Shown piece after piece: positions 26,501 through 40,525 of a DNA stretch of 64,000 bases. Made by a program: the position numbers and the translations under genes. Position 1 is the first letter of the stretch; each line of letters starts with the position of its first letter. The stretch covers positions 23,708,660-23,772,659 of the forward strand of contig NC_133235.1 of assembly GCF_040436345.1 (NCBI RefSeq), given 5' to 3'. This DNA is from Pagrus major. Its lineage: Eukaryota; Chordata; Actinopteri; Spariformes; Sparidae. The notes under the pieces were generated by a model that was not told where the DNA came from, did not search any database, and saw only the letters and a program-made list of their open reading frames with translations.

Positions 26501-29500
26501 TTGGAGTAGCCAGTTCTGCATATGAAGTCATGGTTATAGCAAAAAATAAGATCTTCACCTGGAATAAGGACATGACAGCTCCCTCCTGGAGCCAGGCTTG
26601 CTGCTGTGTGACCATCGTAGATGACATGCAAATATTACATTTTGAGGATGTGAAATGGTTCAACAGCAAGTGACTACTTGAATGTGCATTGGTCTGGGAG
26701 GCAAAGAGCCTGATCTAATACTTAAATATCCAGCCTATTCAGAAACTGTCGCTTTTCCTGAGTGGAGGCAGCCTGGTGCACATGTATAATGCAGGGAGAA
26801 AAACCAAGATTGGTCAGACCCAGAATGCAAAATCATACCAGACACCCTCATCTGGCCCATGATAGAGATTTGAACTATTCGGTGCAGAATCTATTTATGG
26901 ATGCAAGAAATTTCAGCTTGGAGTTGAGAGTTGATACCAGGCAATTCCAGCAAACATTCACCAGAAAGCTGAATGTTTGTGGCCCACATAGCACATGGAA
27001 TGATGGCGCCTGTGCAGTCCACTCCTGTTTGCCAGATCTGAGCCCCAAGCAGAGCATACCATGGCCAGATGTCAGCCAAGATTGAACCAAATAAACCAGA
27101 ACACTTAACCAAGTTAGATCGAAGGAGTACCATAAAACATGAGGGGAATTGGGTTTAGTGAAGCAGACAGTTCATGATGCGTGTGAAAAGAGAGAGGCTC
27201 AATCTTCAATCTATCCTTCATCTGTAGTCACAAACGTTGAGTAATACAGTCCATGTGACTGAGATGATCACATTGTTGGATACAAGATTCCCAACATGTT
27301 GGCCGTCCTCAGTCGGCAAGACAGAGTGAAGATTCATCTCAGAGCAACAGGCAAGTAGAAGTATTTTGAGTCACTTGGAAATAATAGGCCTGAGTGCCTC
27401 CTTATGCGTCATACATGACTGACTGGGGGAAGGCTGCAGGGTAGCTGGCGTGGGACTGCTCAGGAAGAGCTGGAGTAAAGTTATTGTGGAAAAGGATGTC
27501 TGGGCTGCTTTGCTTGCCGTGACCCGCATAAGAAGTTGGCAAGTAGATGGATGAACTGGTGGATGAATACATTGGAAAGCTCCTTTAAAACAAAAAAGCT
27601 GATTCTGATTAGTCTACCATGTGAGAAACACATTTTTCTTCAGGGTGTAGAGGGGAGTTGTCTTGTCAAAATCACTGATTACAGGGTGCTTGGGGATATT
27701 AAACAAAAATATGTCCCCACAGAAGAATATGTGAGGTGACTATTTAAATCAAAGCATTGGCTTTATTTGGTCAGGTAATAGGGTTTAACAGAAAATGGTA
27801 GATTTGAGACCTGTCTCAGCCTGTGTTGAGATCTTCCTGCTGGCTTTACTTCCTTTGACGGCCCAGATGTAGACAGTGTATAGGACCCCGGGCCTCAGGC
27901 TAGTCAGCATGTAAGAGGTGCTGCCAGGCCCCACTGGGATCTCTCCACCCGAGCCCTCAGAGGAGCTGTAGGTTAGGATGTAACCATCTATTTCAGCCTG
28001 GGCTGGCTCCCAAGACACTGTGAAGCTGGACTCTGTTTCATCTTGGGCTAAGAGGTTAGCAGGAGCATCCAGCTCTAGAAGGAGATGTTAGTAGACGATA
28101 TTAATACACTTCTTGTGCAAGCTACAAACTACAGATGAGCTGTAGATCAACCTACCAAGTCCATCAACGAATCCCAAGACCTGTGGGGCTTTTCCATAAG
28201 TATGTGCTGGCTTGCCTTGACTTGGTTTGTTGGGATACCACAGCCTAGCGCAGTTAGTATTTCCATCACAACAGGGCAACCTGCTTAAAGGTGTGTCTTT
28301 AAGCGATGACATGCTTGTGTCAAGTAGAGGTCAAAGGAGTGGGTAAAAAAAACTCTTCCTCTTGCAGTATTAATGAAGAATAGCCACCAACAAAGTTTTG
28401 TTAATTTGGTTATAAACACATTTCGAGTCCTATAAATTCTTCACAATCAAAGCCAAGGTCGCGAGACATCACCGCAGCCTACTTGGAGGTGGGGTGGCTG
28501 TGCTTTGGCCTCACTCCAGAGATGGTCCATCCTGGGCACGTCTCAGCACGGTTAAACTGGTAATGGAAATGCAAACTAACGCGGCACGGTTTGTCTTGGC
28601 ATGGTCAAAAGTGCCAGTGGAAAAGCCCCACTGGTCTCATGACATGCTGAAGCTGGACTGGATGCCCTGTTTTACCTTTTTAGTTTTATCAGCATCCAGT
28701 TCTACATATACAGTGCGGAAGAGTTGTCTTTTTTGTAATAGACTGACACAATAGTTTAAAGTTACATTTAACCATCTTTTACCATCTAGGGTACCTGGTC
28801 ATTTAGTCAGGTTAACATATAGAAAAATAAAAAGCTTTTTAAACTGATGAGCAGATTAGGCATTAGCTGGTCAGACAGTTAAGAGCTTTGGATTTGAACA
28901 GAAAGTCGTAGATTTGAGACCTGTCTCAGCCTGTGTTGAGCTCTTCCTGCTGGCTTTGCTCCCCTTGACGGCCCAGATGTAGACAGTGTAGAGGACCCCG
29001 GGCCTCAGGCCGGTCAGCATGTAAGAGGTGCTGCCAGGCCCCACTGGGATCTCTCCACTTGAGCCCTCAGAGGAGCTGTAGGTTAGGATGTAACCATCTA
29101 TTTCGGCCTGGGCTGGCTCCCAAGACACTGTGAAGCTGGACTCTGTTTCATCTTGGGCTAAGAGGTTAGCAGGAGCATCCAGCTCTAGAAGAAGATGTTA
29201 GTAGACGATATTAATACACTTCTTGTGCAAACTACAAGCTACAGATGAGCTCTAGATCAAACTACAAAGTCCATCAAAGAATCCCAAGACTTGTGGGGCT
29301 TTTCCATAAGCATGTGCTGGCTTGCCTTGACTTGGTTTGTTGGGATACCACAGCCTAGCGCAGTTAGTTTTCCATTACAACAGGGCGACCTGCTTAAGTG
29401 GGTGAAAAAAACTCTTCCTCTTGCAGTATTAATGAAGAATAGCTGCCAACAAAGTTTTGTTAATTTGGTTATAAACACATTTCATGTCCTATAAATTCTT

Positions 29501-32500
29501 CACAATCAAAGCCAAGGTCGTGGCATATTAACCGCAGCCTGCTTGGAGGTGAGGTGGCTGTGCTTTGGCCTCACTCCAGAGATGGTCCTGGGCACGGCTC
29601 AGCACGGTTAAACTGGTAATGGAAACCCAAACTAGCGCAGTGTGGTTTGTCTTGGCATGGCCAAAATTGCCAGTTGAAAAGCCCCACTGGTCTCATGACA
29701 TGCTGAAGCTGGACTGGATGCCCTGTTTTACCTTTTTTAGTTTAGTAGCATCCAGTTCTACATATACAGTACAGAAGAGTTGTCTTTTTTGTAATAGACT
29801 GACCACAGAATTGTTTAAAGTAACATTTAAGGGGAGTTAACCCCAGATTAGGCATTAGCTGGTCAGACAGTTAAAAGCTTTGGATTTGAACAGAGAGTCG
29901 TAGATTTGAGACCTGTCTCAGCCCGTGTTGAGCTCTTCCTGCTGGCTTTGCTTCCTTTGATGGCCCAGATGTAGACAGTGTATAGGACCCCGGGCCTCAG
30001 GCCGGTCAGCATGTAAGAGGTGCTGCCAGGCCCCACTGGGATCTCTCCACTTGAGCCCTCAGAGGAGCTATAGGTTAGGATGTAACCATCTATTTCAGCC
30101 TGGGCTGGCTCCCAAGACACTGTGAAGCTGGACTCTGTTTCATCTTGGGCTAAGAGGTTAGCAGGAGCATCCAGCTCTAGAAGAAGATGTTAGTAGACGA
30201 TATTAATACACTTCTTGTGCAAACTACAAGCTACAGATGAGCTCTAGATCAAACTACAAAGTCCATCAAAGAATCCCAAGACCTGTGGGGCTTTTCCATA
30301 AGTATATGCTGGCTTGCCTTGACTTGGTTTGTTTGGATACCACAGCCTAGCGCAGTTAGTTTTCCATTACAACAGGGGCGACCTGCTTAAGTGGGTGAAA
30401 AAAACTCTTCCTCTTGCAGTATTAATGAAGAATAGCCGCCAACAAAGTTTTGTTAATTTGGTTATAAACACATTTCATGTCCTATAAATTCTTCACAATC
30501 AAAGCCAAGGTCGTGGCATATTAACCGCAGCCTGCTTGGAGGTGAGGTGGCTGTGCTTTGGCCTCACTCCAGAGATGGTCCTGGCCACGGCTCAGCACGG
30601 TTAAACTGGTAATGGAAACGCAAACTAGCGCAGCACGGTTTGTCTTGGCATGGCCAAAATTGCCAGTTGAAAAGCCCCACTGGTCTCATGATATGCTGAA
30701 GCTGGACTGGATGCCCTGTTTTACCTTTTTTAGTTTAGTAGCATCCAGTTCTACATATACAGTACAGAAGAGTTGTCTTTTTTGTAATAGGCTGACACAA
30801 TAGTTTAAAGTTACATTTAACCATCTTTTACCATCTAGTCATTTAGTCAGGTTAACATATAGAAAAATAAAAAGAATGAAAACTGATGAGCAGTTAACCC
30901 CAGATTAGGCATTAGCTGGTCAGACAGTTAAGAGCTTTGGATTTGAACAGAGAGTCGTAGATTTGAGACCTGTCTCAGCTTGTGTTGAACTCTTCCTGCT
31001 GGCTTTGCTCCCCTTGACGGCCCAGATGTAGACAGTGTAGAGGACCCCGGGCCTCAGGCCGGTCAGCATGTATGAAGAAATGTCAGACCCGAGTGGGATT
31101 TCCCCACTTGAGCCCTCAGAGGAGCTGTAGGTTATGACGTAGCCATCAATTTCTGCCTGGGGGTGATCCCAGGACACCCTGAAGCTGGACTCTGTTTCAT
31201 CTCGGACCAAGACGTTAATAGGAGCGTCCAGCTCTGCATGGGGAGTTTTAGTTAGTACAGTCTACTAGAGCACATCACTACATCAAGTGCAGATGTTACA
31301 ACAACTACACACAGCTAGTTACCTCTTACACTGTTACCTTCAGGAACTGTGCAAGAGGTTGGAAACGTCAAACTTGGATTGAAGGTATTTGAAGGAGTTT
31401 GACTGATGTTTTTCAGTCCTTTTAAACTCTTCAGAAATGAGAAATGAGCAATTTAACAATTACCCAAAGGAAAGTGACATTTTATTCTGTTGAAGTTTTG
31501 AATCCAAGTTTGACATCATATTGTTATGTAAGCAGGACTACTATGAGTATATTGAGCTATGTTAATTAAAGATCATGCAAACTACTATTGCAAACAATAG
31601 ATGGTTACAGAAGATCTGAACCACCGAAGTTGTGTGATGAATCTTCTGGATGAATGAATCCCACATGTATGTTGTTGTTCTCTCACTCTGAATGTTTGTA
31701 TTCAGACTTCTCCACTGAAAAAGCCTTTGATTTTAACAATGACAATGAAAACTGTCACCAGAGCAAAATGATATTAATAAAAATAACCGGCACTCTTCCC
31801 CCTTTTGCTCGTGTCATAGTTAACTGAGATCACAATTGCTAACATCATCAGCTAGCAAAGTGAGTTTCAAGCCACTTCAGACATTTTCATCCATGTGCAC
31901 CCCGCTGGTTGATGTATGAGTGTGTTTATTGCAGCTAACATGTCTGCTTCCCTCATCAAAAGGCCCCAGGAAAAATCTGAAAACTGAGCCTGAATGAAAA
32001 CAAAACTTAAAAATGTGTATAAAAATAGGAAAAAAATGAAAAGACATCAGGTATATTCAGCAAACAGCTACTCAAAGTAAACAATCACACAAATACGTAT
32101 GTTCTGCACCCGCAGAAGAGTAACAGTGAAAATTAAATAAAATAAATTATTAATGATGAATTATTAATTACAGTATGGAAGACATATTTCTAATAATATT
32201 AAACATTTATCTTGTAGGTATTTACCAGTTGCATCAATACAAATGTGACTGTTGAGTGTGTGAGACTCTAAAAGCCTTTTAGTCCCTGTGTTCAACTGTA
32301 TATTTTAAGAGAAATTTGGATATTCGCCAGTCAGTACTCAGAAGCATTTTTCCGCTGCCTTTCTTCAAAGACATAAAAGCAGGCCGACAGCAACAGCTGT
32401 TTAACCTCAACACAACAAAGATTAAGTAAAACAAAATAGCTGGCTGTAATGACTAAGCAAAATTCACTGTTCTCCAACTTCTTTCAAACATTCAGCCCCA

Positions 32501-35500
32501 GGCTAAACTAAACCGCCTTTAAATGAGGTGTCCAGCCTAATTATGTTAAACAGCCTTTTTTCAGTGAGAGTTCAAGTGTCCCTCTTGGCAGTTAGGCAAA
32601 GAGGGGTTAGCTTGCTAAGTGCATAATGTCTACTGTGATGCTTTTTACTTCACACCACATCAAGGACGAGGAAATTGTGCAGAGCACCAGCCTGCAGAAG
32701 ATCAAAAGGAAATGATTGGTGCATCGTACATAAGGGCTATTTGAGGTGAGAGCATCTTGCACAAAGGAGCTTAAGAAAAAAAGACACTTAAAACATCTTT
32801 GCTTCTCACAGGCAGTAAAGAAAAAAGGAAGAGAAAAAAAAACACTACCTGGGAACACTTGAGATATCTGAGAATCACAGGTCATTGTGCAGACCCTCAG
32901 TCATTAAAAAGTGTAAAGAGGAGAAAAACGTTTGGTCTTACATTAAATATCTACGAGTGTGTTCAAATGAAAGTGTTACTAGTATATCTGTTATGTCTAA
33001 CCTTTGTGGAATATCAAACAACAGACCCTTTAAACGTCCGCCGATTTATATAAAGGTAATCTGCGAGGCTCTTTAATTGGTGTAGACATACACAAAAGAT
33101 AAAAACACGTAAATGACTCCTGTAATGAACCAGGGTCCACTTCAAAGTTTACCTGTTTCAGCCTCTGTTGAACTCTTTCTGCTGACTTTGTCTCCCTTGA
33201 AGGCCCAGATGTAGACCGTGTAGAGAACTCCAGGCCTCAAGCCAATCAGCTTGTATGAGGTGCTGTCACGTCCTACAGGGATCTCGCCACTGGATCCCTC
33301 AGAAGAGGTGTAGCTCAACATGTAGCCATCTATTTCTGCCTGGATCCGATCCCATGAAACTGCTGCAGTGTCTTCTGTTACTTCAGTGGTGACCAGGTTG
33401 GTAGGAGCATCCATGTCTGAAGAGGAAAAAAAATAGATTTGATTTAGGCACAAAAAGGACTTTTGGTTTAGAGAAGTACTGAATTTAGGTTAGCGAACCA
33501 TGTGGTTTGGGTTGAAATGACTACATCGTCAAGATTAGGGGACCTTTGTCCTCAACAATAAAGGTTATGATTCAGGGACAGTCATGGCCATACTATAAAA
33601 ACACTGAACAGCTGTCTTTATTGTTAAAGTCTGGCATGTTGTTGACCCATCCCTTTTTTGCTCTATTATAACACTACCTCTGCTCCTGTCATAATCACTA
33701 TGGATGCTTTGTCACTTGAACTTAATCATATGTTGTTTTGGGGCACTTGATGAAAAGGACTGATGCTGTTGTTTTCATCTCAACAAACAGGTTTGAACTG
33801 GGTTAATATAGTATAACAAGTGGGTCTAAGTTTAGACTGAGCAGCATGTAGAAGGTAAGACTAGCTGTAGTCTGCAGACTATTGAGCGCTTTGAAGCAAT
33901 GTCACTAATTGTTTCTTTTTCTTTTTCAATCAGCTGACAGGAAGTGTAATAAAAGCTTGTTGTCAATCATACATGGATGGATAATAAAGATGACCAGGGG
34001 GATCTCCAGGGGAGATCTCTGTGAAGCTCTTTAAAAGAACATCACTAGCACATAACCCGACCAAAGGTCTTGTTCTCTGAGTTCAACAGGACATGCTGCA
34101 GTGGGGTGAGAAGAAACAGTAGAATACAGAGCCTCTGTTTGTAAAGTTGGCGGGCTTGAGGAATCACAGCAGACGTATGGAAGACGCAGGCAGAGCAGTT
34201 GTTGGTGAATGTGTGTGGATGGGTGTTAGTCTCTATAGAGGGGATCTCGATGGAAGTGAAGAGAGAGAGAGAGCAACAAAGAAAGAGAGGAAGACAGAGA
34301 ATAGAGGAGGCGCAGAGGCATAGTAAGAGAGACACAGAGGAAGTGAGGGGAAATGTAAAAGCAATCATCATTTAGGATTATTCCTCTGTGGCAGCGGCTC
34401 AGTCGAGGTCAGTCTTGTGTCAGTGCGCAGTCTGCATCATGAAAACTGATTGATGATGCATCCAGGAGAACAGAGGAGCTATGCAACTGTCTAACTCCAT
34501 ACCCCCTCTTTGTCTCTGTTCTCCTCTCCTGTTGTCACTGTGCCGTCCTTGTGGCTGCACCGCTTGACAAGCTGTCATGAGCTAAACCGCAGGAGGAATT
34601 TATAATAGCTCCATTTTAGTGGGATTGAGTGTTTCCTCCTAGGCGTAAAAGTAAGGGCTCATTCAGTAGTCTAAGTACCTTAAGTGATCCCGACCAAGGG
34701 AGCCCAGAAAATGTCTATCCACTCATCATGTAGAAAAACACATTCATATGCACACATTTACAAGAACGTACACATTTACGATGACTCAGCGTTTAGGTGT
34801 CCATCTAACTGTTTGGTCTGCACACTATAAAAGAAATCAACAGCAGTTGTACAGAAGCTGAGAGTGGCCCCATGTGCGGTTTCTTGTTGATGTTGATATC
34901 TCGAGATCATGATCACGATTGTTTTATCTTGAGAAAACAAACGGCAGATAATTTGTCACAAGAAAATGACTTTGTGCTATTCATAGGAGTGGACCGATAC
35001 ATTAACACACTGCTCTGTGGGGTGGGTTTGGGAGTTTAAAGGCAAACAAAATGAACTTATTATGAACATTTTCTGTTTGTTGTAGGAATGTTTTCCCTGG
35101 TGCTTTGATAAAGAGGTATTTACATTATGTCTACTGTCAGGGGTAGGTCTAACAATAGTTACCTCGGCCAAGGAGGCTATGTTTTAATCCGTGTCTCTCT
35201 GTTTGTTGGTTGGTTGGTTGGTTGGTTTGTCAACAGGATTACACAAAAAGTACTGAACGGATTTCCATGAAACTTGGATGGAGGATGGGTCTTGGCCCAG
35301 AATAGACCCCAATTACTTTTGGATCCGGGAATTATTTCTCACTTTTTTTAACATTGTGAGATAGAGAGTGTTTTTGGTCACATTTGTTAATTTCCCAGGG
35401 AATAATGCATGGATATGGATGAAAAAATGTGGCGTATCTAAGTGGATGGTAACTGTGAGTGAGTTCATGAGGGGACTGTTGGGCCTTGGCGGAGGTATGC

Positions 35501-35715
35501 ACTCTTCCAAACACCCATCTTTGAACATGGCCTTCATTTTTATCTCAGTACACATTAAGTTTTGTGACTGAATCTGGCACGATTGTGATGCTATCACCGC
35601 TGATCGGTCCACAGACGGACAGACAGGCACATAAAAACCTTCAAAATACTCACTAATAATCACTGGGTCTAATCACTTCTTTGTTAGACCCACTACAAAA
35701 GGTGTCTCCATGATG

Positions 35716-35804
<89 letters not shown>

Positions 35805-38800
35805 AAGGTGAAAACAACCGATGCTGTCACAGCTTGTAAAAATATTTGCGCCTGTGGCCATTCTTGGCTTCCGTACATTTGTGTAAACCAGTATGTTTTG
35901 TATGTTATGGTTATGTTTTATCTGCTGAAAACACACTGCATATTTTGTGGCATGCTGAATGTTCACACAGACTGTGTATTTTTATTATTACTACTAATCA
36001 TTTCACACCGGAGCTACGTGAGTATGACCAGGTGGACAAACAGGCAGCATGGGCCAGCAGGCACATTGTATTTGCATCTTGTAATTGGGCAGTAACTGGG
36101 ACGTGGCTGTCACACATAGAACTAGTAATTTAATTCCAGTGGCGCTAGCAGGGGCTTTAACATTATATTTAAAAACTGCATATGTAATACTCCAATAGCC
36201 AAATTGCTAAGACAAGTTGCCCGCTGCACTGTCAGTCTGAAGAGGATTAAACAGCTTTTTCCCCCTCAAATATTACAAACGTTTTGTTTGTGACACACAC
36301 TCGAAGTCATGTCGGCCACAGATGTCCTCTCAATTCAATAAAAGTAAATTAAATGAATGTGTGTGGAACTGATCTCCAACAGTCAAACAGCCCAGATGAA
36401 CAATGAAAGCATTTGACAGCTTGAAGAGGAGGCCGCCGTTGTTTTGTCTCCCTCACTGCAAATGAACCTCAATTGTTATTTGTTTTTCAACCATCTGAAT
36501 AAAGCACTGTATTCAACTGAGCCTTGCTCTCCTTCAAAACAAGGGTTTTCTCCTTCCTCTCTGGTGTTATTTTGTTATATGTTTTGCTCCTATAGAGAGT
36601 ATAGCCGCTGTCTTGGCTGTCTGATATATTTCAGATGTTATTAGATCTTTTTTTTCCGAGCACTACTACTTTCTGAGGGCATCTTGCATTTGCTCTGAAG
36701 TTTCAGCGTGTGATGGATCGAGTTTCTCCAGACGTTATACCTCACTGGCTGCATAGCGACAGCGCCTATACCAGGCTACAGAACACGAGCTGTGGCTTCA
36801 GCCATTTGGAAAACAGCTTATCCATTATGGGTGGCATGTTCAGCAGAGGCTTTTGACCACAAGGCGCACGGTAACAGGCCGTCTTTCATCATTTACAGCC
36901 TCACAGCTGCACAGCCTGACTGCAGCGGAAGCCATACAGTAAGTCTGCAGACGGAGCGGAGGGAAAATACGTGTCAATAGAGACTACAGTATGTCAGGCG
37001 TGACATATGTATTGTTGTGGAGTCCCATGGCTATGTTTGTCCGACAATCCATTTGTACTGTAAGCAGCTCATCATTCTTTATGACAGAAGCGACTCGTCT
37101 AATTTGCCACATCTAGAAGTAGAAGTAACACATGGATGACATGAAAGGCCCCTTTTGCTATCATAAACCATCCTTTCATTATTCCTCCATTATTCAGGCA
37201 TACAAATATTAAAAAACACCATTAGATCAACAGTTTCCATTTTCTTTTTCCAAATGAAGTGTGTACTAATGCAGTTAAATCACCACAATCTATCAGTATA
37301 TTATCACCAGTCAGAAAGGGAAGCCACTTCCGCCTCTGGTCTTTCATTTTTCTCTCATCAAGGACAGTACTGAATGTAATATATTTAAAGCTTCTACTGA
37401 GGTCTGAAGCAGTTGTATGCCTCCATGCACCAGTCCTGCTGCTGTTCCTGACCTGTGGCGTTGAATAATAGGCAGAACTTCTATTCAGAATATTAGGATT
37501 TCGCAGTGAAGTTGACCTTTGAACTTTTGGATGTAAAATGTCTTCACTTCATCATTTTATCCTATCAGGCATTTGTGTAAAATCTTTAACACAGCTAGTT
37601 TGTGAGATCCCAGTAACCTTAACCTTTGACCAGTCAAATCTAATCAATGAACACTGGATATTTCTTCCAAATTTAAGGAAATTCCTTCGAGGCATTTCTG
37701 AGATGTCGTGTTTGCAAGAATTGGACGCCATGAGGTCAAAGTGACTTTTGACCTAGGACCACCAAATTCTAATAAGTTCTTCCTACAGTACAAGATGACA
37801 TCCGAAATTTGAAGAAATTCCCTCAATGTATTCTTGAGATATCGCATTCACAATAATGGGACAGGTGGACAGACAACCCTCAGGCCATGGCTATCGCTGC
37901 GGCATAAAAATGACATCTCTCAAAACAAAACAAATCAGTTTCTATTAAATTTTCTAATTGTGAGATCCAGTCAAGGTACAAACAGCATCTTTCCTGTATC
38001 TTAACCTTGCTACAGACTCACGCATTTACATTTATGTTCACACACACATAAACAGACGGATGTGGTCCCTTCCAACCCCATTCAAACAGACATGGAAGAA
38101 GTTAGTGTTCTTATCATTATCTCTATAAAATGTCCCTTCACACATTTTTACTTGTCATTTTTCTGGCATCAACTGAAACGGAGACACTGATGGACAAGTC
38201 TGAGCAGACAGGGTACTCCCACTGAGCCACACGAGGTGCTATAGTGTTTCCAGATAGCATAAAGACTAAACATTCGACTCCTGCAGCAAAGCCAGGTCCA
38301 TCTGCTTTTGGTTATACGGGCCTTGGTGGTGACTTTATTGAATCTGAATCAGCAGCCGTGGTATGTTATGTTTATACGCCTTATAATCTTTTGGCAGGTT
38401 AGTGACTGTGAAACGTCTGCTCCGAATAGAGATTCCTTTAGTTCTGGTGTTTTCCGAAATGTTAGCTGTCACTGAATGATTTCACTGTGGAACGGATTGG
38501 CAGTTAAATGACGCCATACAGCCACCCACAGAATCACTCACACACACGCATATACTGTATGTATATGTGTGTGTGTGTGTGTGTGTGTATGTGTGTGTGA
38601 TTCTGTTGGTGCAAGAGCAGCATAATTCCAACACACCACAAGCAGAGAGAGGATGATTTATAGAGCCACACTGGATGCACATGTATAATTCCAGCCATAA
38701 ATATATAATATAGTGTCATTCAATCACTAAATACAGCATATAGTTCACTTCAGTCTTCACTAGGAGTGTGGCGATTTTCTAAATCCAACTTTGGGGGGTG

Positions 38801-40467
38801 GTGGAGATGAATAAGAAAAAAATGGGAAACATTTTCCGCTTTTGTTTAATCACCTCTGACAGCAATTAACTTTATCTTCACATGAATTAAACAAAAAATA
38901 CACAAACTCTGCTGAGCACTAGTCTCCATATTAACTAAGTAAACCCAAAATTAAAAAAAAACCTCTTCTCTTCACATAAGTCTACACATTAAGTGTTGAA
39001 AAAAGTTGGATGTAAATGAAAAGTGACATGTTTACGAGCAGCTCATAAATGCACCATGAATGCAGTCAGTTGACGGGAGGCAGCTTGTTTAGTGCGAGAC
39101 ACGATCAAACACTCCGACAAAACTTAAGCTTTAGAGCAGGATGGGAGTGCAGCTTGAGGGGGAGATGTATTTTTTCACAGTTTTTGTCTACTACAGCAGT
39201 AAGTTCAAGTTCTGTGACACGTATATGTGTGTCAGGTTAGGAGGGAGTCATAGTTTTGGAAGACAGGGCCGCGACTTGAGACTGTGTATGTTTGTATAGC
39301 GGCCTCCTTTCTGAATCGTGACACATCTAGTCTCCATAATTAAACTGGAAAAAAGTTTTCTACTTTAACATTTAATTGTCAAATAAATGGTTGCACAATG
39401 TAATGGATATAGAATAATGAAACCATAGGCATTTAGATTGGTTTAATTTTGTCTGCCACCTGCAAGTAATCTAGTTAGACTGGCAGCCTGGCACCAATTC
39501 TGTGTGCTTTCACGTTTCTATTATAGACTCAATGATTGAGTTAGCTCTGGTTTTGTCCTGTGTTGTTATTATTTGTAACTCTGAGGAGAAAACAGAAACC
39601 ATTAAGTTGTCTTTGCAACAGCTGCGCCAACAATAATACCACTTGGAAACGCTAGGAGGTGGAAAAGTTGTCTGTTGCCACTTTAACAAATTACAAGGCC
39701 ATAGCAACAACAATGTTCAGCACCATTCACTGTGTTGTCAGTTTGACCCATGTGTTTAATTTTAGTGGCGGCAAGTTAAGAAACAGCTGAAAGAGAGTGA
39801 GGAACCACAACAAAATACGATGAACCTGAAGAAACTGAGGAAGAGATGAGGGAGAGAGACAAAAGGAAGACAGATGGTAAAGACGAGGAGGATATATAAC
39901 AGCTTCTATAGTGGAAGAAAAAAGCTTAGTTTCATACCATAACGGTTGCTATGTACTAATGCATTACATGCTGCTACTTGTCACTAAAATTGCCTCTTTG
40001 TGACCCATTATTTTAATATCCTGCCTCATTCTTGCTCTTGATATGTCTATAAATATCTTAATTTCTCATTCTTATTGGCCCAGTGTTCTCCTGTTATTCC
40101 TGCTCATTTTTCTAACCTCATTTCTAACTGTAAGCACAGCACTTACTCTCTTTTACATATTTTCTACATTTTCTCTTTATGTTTCTCTAATCTCTCCCTG
40201 TACATAACCACGCCAGCCCCCGATGCAAACAGCATGTTCGGTGAGATAATAGGTGACTGTGCACTACGTTGCTCCATGCCAGTCGTCATGAAACAGGCAC
40301 ATTCTTGCTGGCAAGCAGAGCTGAGGACTATCCTCCTCAATCACCTCTGAGCCTTTTTCGTGAAACACCTAAAATGAAGGATTGTAGCCACTGGAGTGGA
40401 GACGAGCCACTGTCTGTCTGGTGTAGATTAGCACATTCACACACGCGCGCGCACACACACGCACGCG

Positions 40468-40525
<58 letters not shown>

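Larger units (their letters stand above)
27811..31075 (-). repeat. tandem FNIII exon-intron array, about 1.0-1.1 kb units
   Basis: Exon starts on the plus strand are spaced 1110, 992 and 1057 bp (27811, 28921, 29913, 30970). Exons FN5-FN7 are nearly identical and their introns are alignable throughout, starting with agatgttagtagacgat just 5' of each exon. FN4 joins the block only up to about 31072, where similarity stops abruptly. Unit copies: 27811-28920, 28921-29912, 29913-30969, and partial 30970-31075. Confidence 0.93.

Noticed and set aside
28494..30803. Three similar plus-strand ORFs (28494-28754, 29565-29840, 30558-30803)
   Set aside because: They lie inside the duplicated intronic inverted-repeat element. 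Their similarity comes from the tandem duplication and not from protein constraint.
38195..38245. tRNA-like box A in the minus-strand reading (gtggctcagtggg)
   Set aside because: No matching box B or cloverleaf at the right distance.
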